Shown here: in pieces, positions 50,733 to 59,056 of the stretch
How positions within the stretch are numbered: position 1 is the first letter of the stretch
Layout: every line of letters starts with the position of its first letter
Source of the DNA: Rhodospirillales bacterium
Lineage (GTDB): Bacteria; Pseudomonadota; Alphaproteobacteria; BOG-932; Roseiterribacteraceae
Reading direction: 5' to 3'
Assembly (NCBI GenBank): GCA_003165335.1
Contig: PLTD01000038.1
Coordinates: forward strand, 526 to 61,188
Length of the DNA: 60,663 bases
Position numbers and translations under genes: made by a program
The notes under the pieces: model-generated
Seen by the model: the letters and a program-made list of their open reading frames with translations, nothing else
Told to the model about the DNA's origin: nothing
The model's database searches: none

Positions 50733-51722
50733 TTAGAGTTTCACCAGCATTTTACCGCTATTGCCGCCCGAGAACAGTTCCAGAAAGGCTGCGGGGGTCT
50801 GGTCCAGGCCGTGGCGGAGCGTTTCTGTGCTCTGGATCCTGCCTTCGGCCATCCAGCGGCCCATCTGCGCATGGAACTCGCCGAGCCGGTGGTTGTAGTC
50901 GAAGATGATAAAGCCCTGCATGCGGATGCGGGCGCGGACGATCCGCATCATGTTCCGCAACCCCGGCGGGTTCTGGTCGTTATAGGTTTCGATCATACCG
51001 CACATGGCGAATCGGGCATTGTCCTTGGCCGCGCCCAGGGCAGCGTCCAGATGCGCCCCGCCCAAATTGTCGAAATAGATATCGATTCCGTCCGGCGCGG
51101 CGGCGGCCAGCTTGTCGTCCAGCGATCCTTCCGCCTGATAGTCGATGACCGCGTCGGCGCCCAATTCTCGCACCACCGCGCATTTCTGCGCTCCGCCGGC
51201 CGAGCCGATGACGGTCAGCCCCTTAATCTTGGCGATCTGCACGACCGCTGAACCGACAGCGCCGGCCGCTGCAGAAACGAAAAGCACGTCCCCGGCCTTG
51301 GCGGACGCGACCTCCAGAACGCCGAAATAGGCAGTCATGCCAGGCATGCCCAGATGGCCGAGGAACCGCTGTTCCGGTACATCCAATGAGGGGAGCTTGG
51401 CGAACGATCCCGCTGCGGCCACGACTTCGTCGCGCCAGCCCCAGCTGTGCAATACCAGATCGCCTACCGCAAAACCTGTAGCGCGCGATTCAACAACTTC
51501 GCCTACGGCGCCGCCGACCATGGGCTGGTTGAGCATATAGGGCTGGGCATAGCTTTTCGCGTCGTTCATCCGGCCGCGCATATAGGGGTCGACCGAAAGC
51601 CACAGATTGCGGACATGCACCAAGCCGTCCTCAAGCGGCGGCAGGGCGATATCGACCAAAGAAAAATCTGCAAGTTTCGGCAGGCCTACGGGCCGCGCGG
51701 TGAGGGTCCAGGCCTGCGCCAT
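50733..51722 (-). CDS. zinc-independent NADP-dependent MDR oxidoreductase (CurA-like)
   Basis: 329 residues, medium-chain dehydrogenase/reductase fold. The N-terminus matches the curcumin/leukotriene B4 reductase subgroup: VRNLWLSVDPYMRGRM and GGAVGEVVESRATGFAVGDLVL. The NADP-binding loop is VSAAAGAVGSAVVQIAKIKG, and INDGLDQTPAAFLELFSGGNSGKMLVKL-like C-terminal residues (GLDQTPAAFLELFSG) are typical. It lacks the zinc ligands of alcohol dehydrogenases. Likely reduces an enone double bond. AAGGGAG precedes the ATG. It lies 18 bp after tRNA-Asn on the same strand. Confidence 0.87.
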   Translation of the reverse strand: MAQAWTLTARPVGLPKLADFSLVDIALPPLEDGLVHVRNLWLSVDPYMRGRMNDAKSYAQPYMLNQPMVGGAVGEVVESRATGFAVGDLVLHSWGWRDEVVAAAGSFAKLPSLDVPEQRFLGHLGMPGMTAYFGVLEVASAKAGDVLFVSAAAGAVGSAVVQIAKIKGLTVIGSAGGAQKCAVVRELGADAVIDYQAEGSLDDKLAAAAPDGIDIYFDNLGGAHLDAALGAAKDNARFAMCGMIETYNDQNPPGLRNMMRIVRARIRMQGFIIFDYNHRLGEFHAQMGRWMAEGRIQSTETLRHGLDQTPAAFLELFSGGNSGKMLVKL

Positions 51723-51740
51723 GATCGCTCCCTTGGTCTC

Positions 51741-51815
51741 TGGCTCCGGGGGCCGGATTCGAACCGGCGGCCGATCGGTTAACAGCCGATTGCTCTACCG
51801 CTGAGCTACCCCGGA
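51741..51815 (-). tRNA. tRNA-Asn (GTT)
   Basis: 75 nt with encoded CCA. Acceptor TCCGGGG pairs with CCCCGGA. The anticodon arm ATCGG-CTGTTAA-CCGAT gives anticodon GTT. The T arm is GCCGG-TTCGAAT-CCGGC. All stems pair without mismatch. Confidence 0.97.
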
Positions 51816-51910
51816 AAAGAGGCCGGTCGAAAGAGATTCGACCGCCGCGCCGCTGCATATAGCAAACGACGTCTTCGCATACTACCCCAGCGAACAAGCA
51901 GTTCGGATTT

Positions 51911-51984
51911 TGGAGGCACGGGCCGGAATCGAACCGGCGTACAAGGATTTGCAGTCCTCTGCGTGACCACTCCGCCACCGCGCC
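51911..51984 (-). tRNA. tRNA-Cys (GCA)
   Basis: 74 nt with encoded CCA. Acceptor GGCGCGG pairs with CCGTGCC (one G-T). The anticodon loop CTGCAAA gives anticodon GCA. The T arm is GCCGG-TTCGATT-CCGGC. It lies 95 bp upstream of tRNA-Asn in the same orientation. Confidence 0.97.
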
Positions 51985-52069
51985 TTACCCAAAACTAGGG
52001 GCCGCGATACAAACACCAGCAGAAGGAGCGGGTCAAGCCGTGCGGCCCCCCTTGGATGCGGAAAAAAAC

Positions 52070-52774
52070 TCAGCGCTGCCTTTGATGCAGCGCCTGTTCG
52101 ACTACCGGAAGAATCCTGTCGACCATGACTTCGACGCCCTTTTGATTCGGGTGTTCGCCGTCGCCCTGGATCAGGCTCGCATCTTGGGCAACGCCCTCCA
52201 GAATCGAAGGATAGAGCGGGACGCGGTGCTTTGCCGCCATCGCCGGATAGATCGGGTCGAACGAGGCCTGATATTCTTCGCCGAGGCTTGCCGGTGCGAC
52301 AGCGCCGCACAGCAGGACGCGAACGTGGGCCGCCCGTATCCGGTTCAGCATAATGTCGAGATTCGCCTTGGAAACGGCAGGGTCGAGGCCGCGCTCGGCA
52401 TCGTTCGCGCCAAGTTCCAGAATAATCAGGTCGGGTTTGCTGGCGAGCGTCTTATCCAGCCGCACCAGACCGTCGGCAATGGTTTCGCCGGGAACCCCTT
52501 CGTTGATCACCCGAGCCTTGTGCCCGTGTGATCGCAAAGCCTTCTCGAACTGCACCGGGAAACTGTCTGTCGGGTCGAGCCCATAGCCGGAAAAATAACT
52601 GTCACCGAATGCGACGATGGTTCTTTGCGGTATCGGGTTATAGGCAACTGCGCCGGTGAGCGAGAGGATAGCCAATGCGCCGACGGCGAGGCTGCGACGC
52701 GCCGGTCGCGACTTCGTCCAGCCGATCAGACGGCGGCTGAGGCGTTTGGATACGGTCAGGTTCATGTCGCTCAT
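52070..52774 (-). CDS. TesA-like GDSL arylesterase/lysophospholipase
   Basis: 234 residues. A basic N-terminus and hydrophobic helix (about 28-45) form a signal anchor or signal peptide. SGNH blocks are complete: block I FGDSYFSG with S59, block II NEGVPGETI (G), block III LGANDAERG with N124, block V DGEHPNQKG with D205 and H208. Homologous to TesA thioesterase/arylesterase. The start at 52774 has GGAGA 5 nt upstream; the frame extends to 52876 without family support. The 283 bp between it and wrbA hold no recognisable gene. Confidence 0.88.
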   Translation of the reverse strand: MSDMNLTVSKRLSRRLIGWTKSRPARRSLAVGALAILSLTGAVAYNPIPQRTIVAFGDSYFSGYGLDPTDSFPVQFEKALRSHGHKARVINEGVPGETIADGLVRLDKTLASKPDLIILELGANDAERGLDPAVSKANLDIMLNRIRAAHVRVLLCGAVAPASLGEEYQASFDPIYPAMAAKHRVPLYPSILEGVAQDASLIQGDGEHPNQKGVEVMVDRILPVVEQALHQRQR

Positions 52775-53057
52775 ATCGGTCTCCACGTCTTTAACACCGC
52801 AGGGGCAATCCGGTTCAGTTACCCGGGATGTATCCAGCAAGAACCGTGCCAACGTGGAGCAGCCATTATCGGCCAACTTTGCCCGAACGACTCGGCGTTC
52901 GCGCCAAAGCCGCGAAAAGGCCTGCCTAATACTGCACCGGTTTGCCTAACTCGTGTGCAGTGCAGCGACCGGGTGAGCCTCTTGATCGGTGCCCCGATCT
53001 TAAATGTCCAACCTCCTTGCAACGTTTGCCCGACAAAATTCCTTCACCGCACGGGCG

Positions 53058-53657
53058 TTATCCGAACAGTTTTTGGGCTGTCGTGGCGATGAGCCCCCCC
53101 TGATACCGGGCGCCGGCCAACTCGTTTTCCGACGGTTTGCGTGAGCCGTCGCCCGCCGCAATCGTTGTCGCGCCATAGGGCGATCCCCCGGTGACCTGGT
53201 CCAAGCGCATCTGCCCTTGAAAACTATAAGGCAGGCCGACGATCACCATGCCGAAATGCAACAGGTTGGTGATGATGGAAAACAGGGTTTGTTCCTGTCC
53301 GCCATGCTGCGTTGCGGTAGACGAGAATGCGCCGCCGACCTTGCCGTTCAGCGCGCCGCTTGCCCACAACCCACCGGCCTGATCCAAAAAGCTCGCCATT
53401 TGCGACGACATGCGGCCAAAGCGTGTTCCGGTGCCTATGACGATGGCGTCGTACGCGGTGAGATCTTCGATCTTCGCAACGGGGGCCGCCTGATCCAGTT
53501 TGAAATGATGAGCCTTGGCGGCCTCGTCGGAAATAAGCTCCGGCACGCGTTTGATGTCGACAGTTGCACCGGCTTCGCGCGCTCCCGCCGCGATGGCCTG
53601 CGCCATAGTTTCGATATGGCCGTAGGCTGAGTAATAGAGCACGAGGACTTTCGGCAT
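53058..53657 (-). CDS. wrbA: NAD(P)H:quinone oxidoreductase WrbA
   Basis: 199 residues, the standard WrbA length. The flavodoxin-like FMN site opens [24 protein letters not shown]. The second loop is [24 protein letters not shown], and [15 protein letters not shown] with PYSFQGQ and [15 protein letters not shown] are diagnostic. It reduces quinones by two electrons and avoids semiquinones. The start at 53657 has GGAG 5 nt upstream, better than the in-frame 53669. It lies 26 bp after the pirin gene, so both may be one stress-linked operon. Confidence 0.93.
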   Translation of the reverse strand: MPKVLVLYYSAYGHIETMAQAIAAGAREAGATVDIKRVPELISDEAAKAHHFKLDQAAPVAKIEDLTAYDAIVIGTGTRFGRMSSQMASFLDQAGGLWASGALNGKVGGAFSSTATQHGGQEQTLFSIITNLLHFGMVIVGLPYSFQGQMRLDQVTGGSPYGATTIAAGDGSRKPSENELAGARYQGGLIATTAQKLFG

Positions 53658-53683
53658 CTTGATCTCCATCGCTAGATTATTGA

Positions 53684-54382
53684 CTAGGCTGCGTCGACCA
53701 GGACGATTTCCGCGTCGTCCACGGCCGTGATTTGAAGGTTGGATTCCTGACTGATCGCTGCGCCGTCACGGGCGTCGATGCGCACTCCGTTGACCGTGAT
53801 TGAACCGCTTGCCGGCACGAGATAGCCGTTACGATCGGCGCCGAGCGCATATTCGGCGGTTTCGCCTGCCTTCAGCGTGACCCCCAGAACCCTCGCGTCG
53901 GTGCGAATCGGCAATGCCTCTTTGTCGGTCTCGAAACCGCTGGCCAAGGCAACGAATTTGCCGGATCTGTCTGATTTCGGGAACGGTTTGGCGCCCCAGG
54001 ACGGCGCGCCGCCCGGCCGCGTCGGCTCGATCCATATCTGGAATAGAGTTGTTGGGGTTTCTCCCAGATTATATTCGGCATGGCGGATGCCTGTTCCCGC
54101 ACTCATGACCTGTACGTCGCCGGCTTCGGTACGTCCTTTGTTGCCGAGACTGTCTTGATGCGTGATCGCACCCTTGCGGACATAGGTGATGATTTCCATG
54201 TCCGAATGCGGATGGGCCGGAAAGCCGGTGCCGGGGGCGATCTCGTCGTCATTCCAGACGCGCAGTGCGCCCAGGTTCATCCGCTGCGGATCATAGTAAT
54301 TGGCGAACGAGAAATGATGCTTCGCATTCAGCCAGCCGTGGTTGGCGCCCCCTAGTGTATTGAAGGGTCTCCGCTCGATCAT
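53684..54382 (-). CDS. pirin-family protein
   Basis: 232 residues, bicupin. The N-terminal cupin has [18 protein letters not shown] with metal ligands His, His and Glu-equivalent, then [14 protein letters not shown]. The C-terminal cupin is less conserved. Pirins include YhhW-type quercetin 2,3-dioxygenases, and some are redox regulators. A GAGGAG Shine-Dalgarno is 9 nt before ATG 54382. It is the first gene of a wrbA-containing unit and diverges from the kefG-like gene. Confidence 0.88.
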   Translation of the reverse strand: MIERRPFNTLGGANHGWLNAKHHFSFANYYDPQRMNLGALRVWNDDEIAPGTGFPAHPHSDMEIITYVRKGAITHQDSLGNKGRTEAGDVQVMSAGTGIRHAEYNLGETPTTLFQIWIEPTRPGGAPSWGAKPFPKSDRSGKFVALASGFETDKEALPIRTDARVLGVTLKAGETAEYALGADRNGYLVPASGSITVNGVRIDARDGAAISQESNLQITAVDDAEIVLVDAA

Positions 54383-54484
54383 GTTCGCTTTCTCCTCGCG
54401 TACTGGCCCGACCTTGAAGCGATCGGCTCGCTGCTGTCTTCATTCAAGATAATGCTGCTGATTGGGATGGAAATAGAAACCTTA

Positions 54485-54499
54485 GAAACTCATAGTTTC
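54485..54499. promoter_or_regulatory. palindrome in the pirin-kefG divergent region
   Basis: GAAACT (54485-54490) and AGTTTC (54494-54499) are exact inverted arms around CAT, 15 bp in all. It lies within the 192 bp between the divergent pirin and kefG-like genes. Such GAAAC/GTTTC dyads are typical for TetR-like or HxlR-like regulators, but no regulator gene lies beside it. Confidence 0.5.
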
Positions 54500-54574
54500 C
54501 ATTTGTGTTCCTGTCCCTATTGGGCGTTTGCGCCGGCGGTAGTCATCTACGCCTCGAAATGGTACCCACGAAAT

Positions 54575-55168
54575 ATGCCGGAACGAGTTGCCAGTGAATC
54601 GTCCATTGCTCCGCCGAAGGCGCGCGGCTTGATCGTTTTTGCCCATCCGGCGCTGGAGCGGGCCAGGGTGGCGCCGGCCATGCTGAGGGCGGTATCGCCA
54701 CTGCCGAACTTCGCGGTGCGCGACATCTACGATCTATATCCGGATATGACGATCGACGTGCTGGCCGAGCAGGTGGCGCTGGCGGTCAGCGACTTTGTCG
54801 TGCTGCAATTCCCGCTCTATTGGTATTCTGTGCCGGCCTTGCTCAAGGAATGGCTCGATCTGGTGTGGATACCCGGCTGGGCTTATGGCAAGGGCGGTAC
54901 GGTTTTGATGGGCAAGACTCTGGCCTGTGCCTTTTCGGCAGGCGGTGCGGGCAATGCCTACGGTCCTAGGGGCACGAACCGCTTTACCATCGCCGAATTG
55001 ATGCGTCCCTGGGAGCAGACCGCAGCCTTGTGCGGCATGCGATGGATTTCGCCCTTCGTCATTCATGGCGCAGGCGATCTCGACGATGCGGCGCTGGGGT
55101 CAGAATCGACGCGCTATGGAAAATGGCTACAGGTTCAATCGGCAAAGGCGATGACGGTGGCCGGGTGA
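54575..55168 (+). CDS. NAD(P)H-dependent flavodoxin-fold oxidoreductase (KefF/KefG-like)
   Basis: 197 residues. GLIVFAHPALERARVAPAML starts the flavodoxin_2 fold, and VLQFPLYWYSVPALLKEWLDLVWIPGWAYG is the strong KefF/KefG/MdaB-type motif. SAGGAGNAYGPRG and PFVIHGAGDL follow. It is the ancillary subunit that, in KefB/KefC systems, is needed for full potassium-efflux activity and has quinone reductase activity. The start at 54575 (MPERVASESS) fits family length; the frame is open from 54452 but that would place a palindrome inside the coding region. Its TGA overlaps the GTG start of the antiporter gene. Confidence 0.87.
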   Translation: MPERVASESSIAPPKARGLIVFAHPALERARVAPAMLRAVSPLPNFAVRDIYDLYPDMTIDVLAEQVALAVSDFVVLQFPLYWYSVPALLKEWLDLVWIPGWAYGKGGTVLMGKTLACAFSAGGAGNAYGPRGTNRFTIAELMRPWEQTAALCGMRWISPFVIHGAGDLDDAALGSESTRYGKWLQVQSAKAMTVAG

Positions 55169-57051
55169 TCGACGGTGTACTGCTTCAGGTCTTCGTCTAT
55201 CTGGCGGCAGCAGTTCTCGCCGTGCCTGTGGCGACGCGTCTCGGTCTGGGTTCGGTACTCGGCTATCTGGTTGCCGGCGCTCTTGTAGGCCCCTGTGCGC
55301 TGAATTTGGTCGGCGATGCTTCCTCTGTCGGCCATATCGCCCAGTTCGGCGTAGTGATGCTGTTGTTCCTGATCGGGCTTGAGGTCCGGCCGGCATTATT
55401 GTGGCAGCTGCGGACGGTCATCGTCGGCTTCGGCGCCAGCCAACTGATCGTCACCGGCTTTGCTATTGCCGCCGTTGCCTTGGTGCTGGGTCAGCCGTGG
55501 CGTGCGGCGCTGGTGTCGGGTTTCATCCTGGCAATGTCGTCGACCGCGATCGTCCTTCAGTTGCTGGATGAAAAGGGGCTTCGGCGCAGGGCGGTCGGCC
55601 GATCCGCCTTCGGGGTCCTGTTATTTCAGGACCTGGCGGTCATTCCCCTGCTGGCCCTATTGCCGCTCGCGGCGATAACGGGCGCGTCGGTGGTCACCGA
55701 ACCGGTTGGTTTTCTCGCCGGACAGCCGGACTGGGTGAAGATATTGGCCTCGCTGTCCGCAGTTGCAGGTTTGGTTATCGGTGGTCGCTATCTGCTGCGT
55801 CCGATATTCCGCATCATCGCCGCGACGCATCTGCGTGAGCTGTTTACGGCATCCGCCTTGTTGCTGGTCGTTGCGGTCGCGCTGCTGATGGAATTGGTGG
55901 GGCTCTCACCCGCATTGGGAGCGTTTCTGGCGGGCGTACTGCTGGCCGAGAGCGAATATCGTCGAGAGCTGGAGACGGATATCGAGCCATTTCGCGGATT
56001 ATTGCTCGGAATTTTCTTCGTAACGGTGGGGGCGGGGCTCGATTTTGGCCTTTTTCGCAGCCAACCGCTGATCCTCGGCGGGCTGGTTGTCGGTCTTATG
56101 GCACTGAAATCGATCATTCTTCTGCTGATCGGTCGCGTATTCAAGTTGACCTGGCGTGAAGCCGGCCTGCTTGGGGCTGCGCTCTCGCAGGGCGGAGAGT
56201 TTGCTTTCGTCCTGCTTTCGCTGGCGGCGGCGATCGGCGCGCTGCCTGCCGGGCTGGCGGCTGTACTAACTGCAGCTGTCGCTCTCTCGATGGCTGCGAC
56301 CCCGCTAGCTGTCGCAGCCTATGAACGGTTGACCCGCTCAGATAATGCTGTCGCGCCTGAACCGGACGGCAAATACGATGCCGGTACGCCAGAAGTGCTG
56401 ATCGCCGGTTATGGCCGGTTCGGTCAGGTGGTTACACGTATTCTCACCGCCAACGGCTACAAGACATCGGTTCTCGAGAATTCGGTCGAGCAGATACAAC
56501 TGGTACGACGCTTCGGCAGAAACGCCTTCTACGGCGATGCGGGCAGAGTTGATCTGCTGCGCGCGGCCGGGGCCGAGAGCGCGCGCATTCTGGTTGTGGC
56601 AATCGACGATCGGGAAAAGGCCAGCGAAATCGTCGAAACTGTCCGGCAGGCATTTCCGCATCTGACGGTGCTGGCGCGCGCCTTCGACCGGCGCCATGCC
56701 TATGAGTTGCTGGACCGCGGCGCCCATGTAGTGGAACGGGAGCTTTTTGAGGGCGGATTGGCGATGGCGAGCAGCGCGCTCGAGGCACTCGGCTGGCGCG
56801 CCTACCGGGCGAACCGCGCGGCCCGCCTCTTTCGCCGCCACGATATACGGTTGTTCGACGAACTGCGCAGCCTGTGGGCGGACGAAACGCGCTATGTCAG
56901 CGCGGTGCGCGAGAGTTCACCGCGGATGGACGATTTGCTGCGCGCTGACATCACGAGGCTCCAGCCTCGGGAGGCTGACACGGGCTGGGACACCGAAACC
57001 CGTTACCGGCAAATGAACACAAGCCCGGGCGACGAAGAGCCCAAGAGCTGA
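55165..57051 (+). CDS. KefB/KefC-type glutathione-regulated potassium-efflux antiporter
   Basis: 628 residues. An N-terminal cation/proton antiporter domain of about 12-13 membrane helices is followed by an RCK domain from about 410 (EVLIAGYGRFGQVVTRIL, a nucleotide-binding Rossmann motif) to about 560. I take GTG 55165 as start: it opens with IDGVLLQVFVYLAAAVLAVPV and overlaps the preceding gene's stop (GTGA). The frame is open from 55030 but the extra part lies in the flavodoxin-fold gene. It would efflux potassium and acidify the cytoplasm in response to electrophiles. KefB versus KefC cannot be separated. Confidence 0.9.
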   Translation: MIDGVLLQVFVYLAAAVLAVPVATRLGLGSVLGYLVAGALVGPCALNLVGDASSVGHIAQFGVVMLLFLIGLEVRPALLWQLRTVIVGFGASQLIVTGFAIAAVALVLGQPWRAALVSGFILAMSSTAIVLQLLDEKGLRRRAVGRSAFGVLLFQDLAVIPLLALLPLAAITGASVVTEPVGFLAGQPDWVKILASLSAVAGLVIGGRYLLRPIFRIIAATHLRELFTASALLLVVAVALLMELVGLSPALGAFLAGVLLAESEYRRELETDIEPFRGLLLGIFFVTVGAGLDFGLFRSQPLILGGLVVGLMALKSIILLLIGRVFKLTWREAGLLGAALSQGGEFAFVLLSLAAAIGALPAGLAAVLTAAVALSMAATPLAVAAYERLTRSDNAVAPEPDGKYDAGTPEVLIAGYGRFGQVVTRILTANGYKTSVLENSVEQIQLVRRFGRNAFYGDAGRVDLLRAAGAESARILVVAIDDREKASEIVETVRQAFPHLTVLARAFDRRHAYELLDRGAHVVERELFEGGLAMASSALEALGWRAYRANRAARLFRRHDIRLFDELRSLWADETRYVSAVRESSPRMDDLLRADITRLQPREADTGWDTETRYRQMNTSPGDEEPKS

Positions 57052-57064
57052 CGTTAGGTCAGCT
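57046..57064. terminator. short hairpin between convergent kef and arsC genes
   Basis: A perfect 7-bp stem AGCTGAC (57046-57052) and GTCAGCT (57058-57064) with loop GTTAG spans the stop codons of both convergent genes. A short TTT follows on the plus strand. Possibly a weak bidirectional terminator; the stem is short and the T tract poor. Confidence 0.4.
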
Positions 57065-57415
57065 TTCGGGTACAAGTTCCTTAACCGTTTCCCATGGTCG
57101 GCAAAGCCTGACTCCGTCCGCGGAAACGACGATCGGCCGTTCGATCAAGACCGGGTTGGCGACCATGGCGTCGAGGGCCTGATCGTCGGTCAATCCCGGC
57201 TTGTCCAGCCCTAGAGAGGCGTACAGATCGCCCTTTCGTCGGATCAAGGCAGCGGGCTTCATCTTCATTTTCTGCAGTAATGATTTCAGCGTCGCGCGAT
57301 CGGGCGGCGTTTTAAGATATTCGATTACAATGGGCTTAAGCCCTTGGTCGCGCAGATATTGTAGGACATTGCGCGAGGTGCCGCAGCCCGGGTTGTGATA
57401 GATGGTGACGGTCAT
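57059..57415 (-). CDS. arsC: arsenate reductase, ArsC glutaredoxin-like family
   Basis: 118 residues. The thioredoxin-like fold opens TVTIYHNPGCGTSRNVLQYLRDQG with catalytic C11. YLKTPP follows, then a LLQKMKMKPAALIRRKGDLY helix, and NPVLIERPIVV with the Arg used for arsenate binding, a strong ArsC marker. The start at 57415 gives the usual length; the frame continues upstream to 57577 without similarity. No arsR, arsB or acr3 lies beside it, so it may be a stand-alone detoxification gene or a Spx/YffB-like relative. Confidence 0.85.
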   Translation of the reverse strand: MTVTIYHNPGCGTSRNVLQYLRDQGLKPIVIEYLKTPPDRATLKSLLQKMKMKPAALIRRKGDLYASLGLDKPGLTDDQALDAMVANPVLIERPIVVSADGVRLCRPWETVKELVPES

Positions 57416-57576
57416 CGCGCGATTATGCCTTTGTTGAGGGATCTTTCGGATCGTCAAATCGTTGCACACTCGAGATCGTGGTGACAACAATGTCACACTC
57501 GCGTTGAATTTCTTCCCGCGCCAGGGAATTGATCTTATGCACTTGAATGCCGCATCTTTTGGACAATACTGTTGCA

Positions 57577-57591
57577 TTAGAGTGACTCTAA
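57577..57591. promoter_or_regulatory. palindrome just upstream of the EipB-like gene
   Basis: TTAGAG (57577-57582) and CTCTAA (57586-57591) are perfect arms around TGA. It lies 26 bp before the gene start, in a promoter-proximal position. The binding protein is unknown; an envelope-stress regulator is a natural guess but not shown. Confidence 0.5.
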
Positions 57592-57617
57592 CATTCGTCT
57601 GCGAGCATTGAGTTTTT

Positions 57618-58484
57618 ATGAAGATTTCAAGTTTCGGCTTCCTTGCCCGCAGCCTGTTGATCGGCTCGTTTGTCTGGGCCCCGTCTCTAGCCTTTGCGGC
57701 CGCGCCGCCTGCTGCGTCTCAGATCGTGCTGGCGTCCCACAAGGCGCTATATTCAGTAACTCTTACCAACACGCGTCCCGGTGGCGATTATCTCGACGTC
57801 AGCGGCAAGATGATATTGGAATTCACGGATGCCTGCGACGCCTGGACGACTAATCAAAAGTCGCTGCTGCGCACTGTTACCGGCGAAGGGACTGAGGCGC
57901 TGAGCCATAGCGATTTCGCTGCATGGGAAAGCAAGGCAGGCGATGATTACAAGTTTTCGGTTCGTCAAACCCAGGATGGCGATGTCAGCGAGTTTCGCGG
58001 TCGGGCAAAGCGTAACGGACCGGGCGATGCAGGCACTGCGGAATATTCAAAGCCCGACCACCTGACCATCAAATTACCGCCGCATTTTCTGTTCCAAACC
58101 GCCCAGCAGGTGAAGCTGATAGAGTACGCGCGCAAAGGTGAGCATTTCATGACCGGCGATATGTTCGACGGCAGCGAAGGCGGCGGGGCGGCTCGTTTTA
58201 ATGCGGTGATCTTGAAGCCCGCGGACGAAACCCACTCAGCTTTAAAGGACCCGTTACTCGATAGCCCCCGCCATCGCGTGCGCGTCGCTTTCTACCCACC
58301 TGCCGGCACCGACGATCCGGCTGACGGCACTAACGCGGCCGAGGCGCGTGAGCAGCCTGAATATGAAATGACCATGACTGTACATGATAACGGTGTGGTC
58401 AGTGATTATGACTATGACTACCAAGATTTCAGCGTCCACGGGCAATTGCAGGCAATCCAATCCTTGCCCAGGCCGCACTGCTGA
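57618..58484 (+). CDS. EipB/DUF1849 cell-envelope integrity protein
   Basis: 288 residues. A signal peptide covers about 1-28 (LAFAAAPP). The mature part is beta-rich: SHKALYSVTLTNTRPGGDY, DVSGKMILEFTDACDAW, YKFSVRQTQDGD, GEHFMTGDMFDGSEGG. EipB proteins of Brucella and relatives have a conserved disulfide joining an early Cys to a C-terminal Cys; here C73 (DACDAW) and the last residue C288 fit. EipB is a periplasmic spiral-barrel protein needed for envelope integrity. It lies 186 bp before divK and may be an independent unit with its own palindromic promoter. Confidence 0.8.
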   Translation: MKISSFGFLARSLLIGSFVWAPSLAFAAAPPAASQIVLASHKALYSVTLTNTRPGGDYLDVSGKMILEFTDACDAWTTNQKSLLRTVTGEGTEALSHSDFAAWESKAGDDYKFSVRQTQDGDVSEFRGRAKRNGPGDAGTAEYSKPDHLTIKLPPHFLFQTAQQVKLIEYARKGEHFMTGDMFDGSEGGGAARFNAVILKPADETHSALKDPLLDSPRHRVRVAFYPPAGTDDPADGTNAAEAREQPEYEMTMTVHDNGVVSDYDYDYQDFSVHGQLQAIQSLPRPHC

Positions 58485-58541
58485 ATGACCGGCTTTAGTC
58501 GGAGGTGAGACTTATCCTTCGCTGCGACTTTAGTAAAAATG

Positions 58542-58556
58542 TAACCATAATTGTTA
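58542..58556 (+). promoter_or_regulatory. dyad upstream of divK
   Basis: TAAC (58542-58545) and GTTA (58553-58556) are inverted with 7 nt between. TAACCAT resembles the CtrA half-site TTAACCAT but the full TTAA-N7-TTAA box is not present, so a CtrA site is only a weak possibility. Confidence 0.25.
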
Positions 58557-58670
58557 TTTTCTGAAAATCGCGCTTATTGGTCTGCACGATCGGTTTTTTG
58601 CGCATGCCGGAACGCATCCGTCGTGCGCCGATCTCAGGTGCGAGTTCAAGATGCGGGATGAATGCGGCCG

Positions 58671-59033
58671 ATGAAAACAATTCTGATTGTCGAAGACAAC
58701 GAACTCAATATGAAGCTTTTCAACGATCTGTTGGAGGCTCACGGTTATGCCACACTGAAAACACGAGACGGAATCGATGCCCTGAAGATGGCCCGCGAGC
58801 ATCACCCCGACTTAATTATCATGGATATTCAGCTTCCTGAGGTTTCTGGACTGGACGTAACGAAATGGCTGAAGGAAGATGAAAAATTAAGGGACATCCC
58901 CGTCATCGCCGTAACGGCGTTCGCGATGAAGGGCGATGAGGAAAAAATTCGTGAGGGTGGATGTCAGGACTATATCGCCAAGCCGATTTCGGTGACGAAA
59001 TTCCTGGAAACGGTTGCCAAGCATCTGCACTAA
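58671..59033 (+). CDS. divK: single-domain response regulator DivK
   Basis: 120 residues, receiver domain only. [23 protein letters not shown] gives the acidic pocket, [21 protein letters not shown] holds phospho-acceptor D52, then [16 protein letters not shown] and the Lys of YIAKPIS. This string is nearly invariant in alphaproteobacterial DivK. DivK controls the CckA-ChpT-CtrA cascade and polar development. The start at 58671 gives [10 protein letters not shown]; an ATG at 58662 adds three residues. pleD follows after 23 bp, the standard divK-pleD operon of this class. Confidence 0.93.
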   Translation: MKTILIVEDNELNMKLFNDLLEAHGYATLKTRDGIDALKMAREHHPDLIIMDIQLPEVSGLDVTKWLKEDEKLRDIPVIAVTAFAMKGDEEKIREGGCQDYIAKPISVTKFLETVAKHLH

Positions 59034-59056
59034 CCGTTGGGCGTCGGTGAACGATC

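Noticed and set aside
55030-55164. Longer N-terminus for the Kef-type antiporter
   Set aside because: It lies fully inside the preceding flavodoxin-fold gene in another frame and is Arg-rich; the GTG at 55165 gives the expected first helix and a GTGA overlap.
58542-58556. CtrA-binding box upstream of divK
   Set aside because: Only one imperfect half-site (TAACCAT) is present and the TTAA-N7-TTAA spacing is not met; kept only as a low-confidence dyad.
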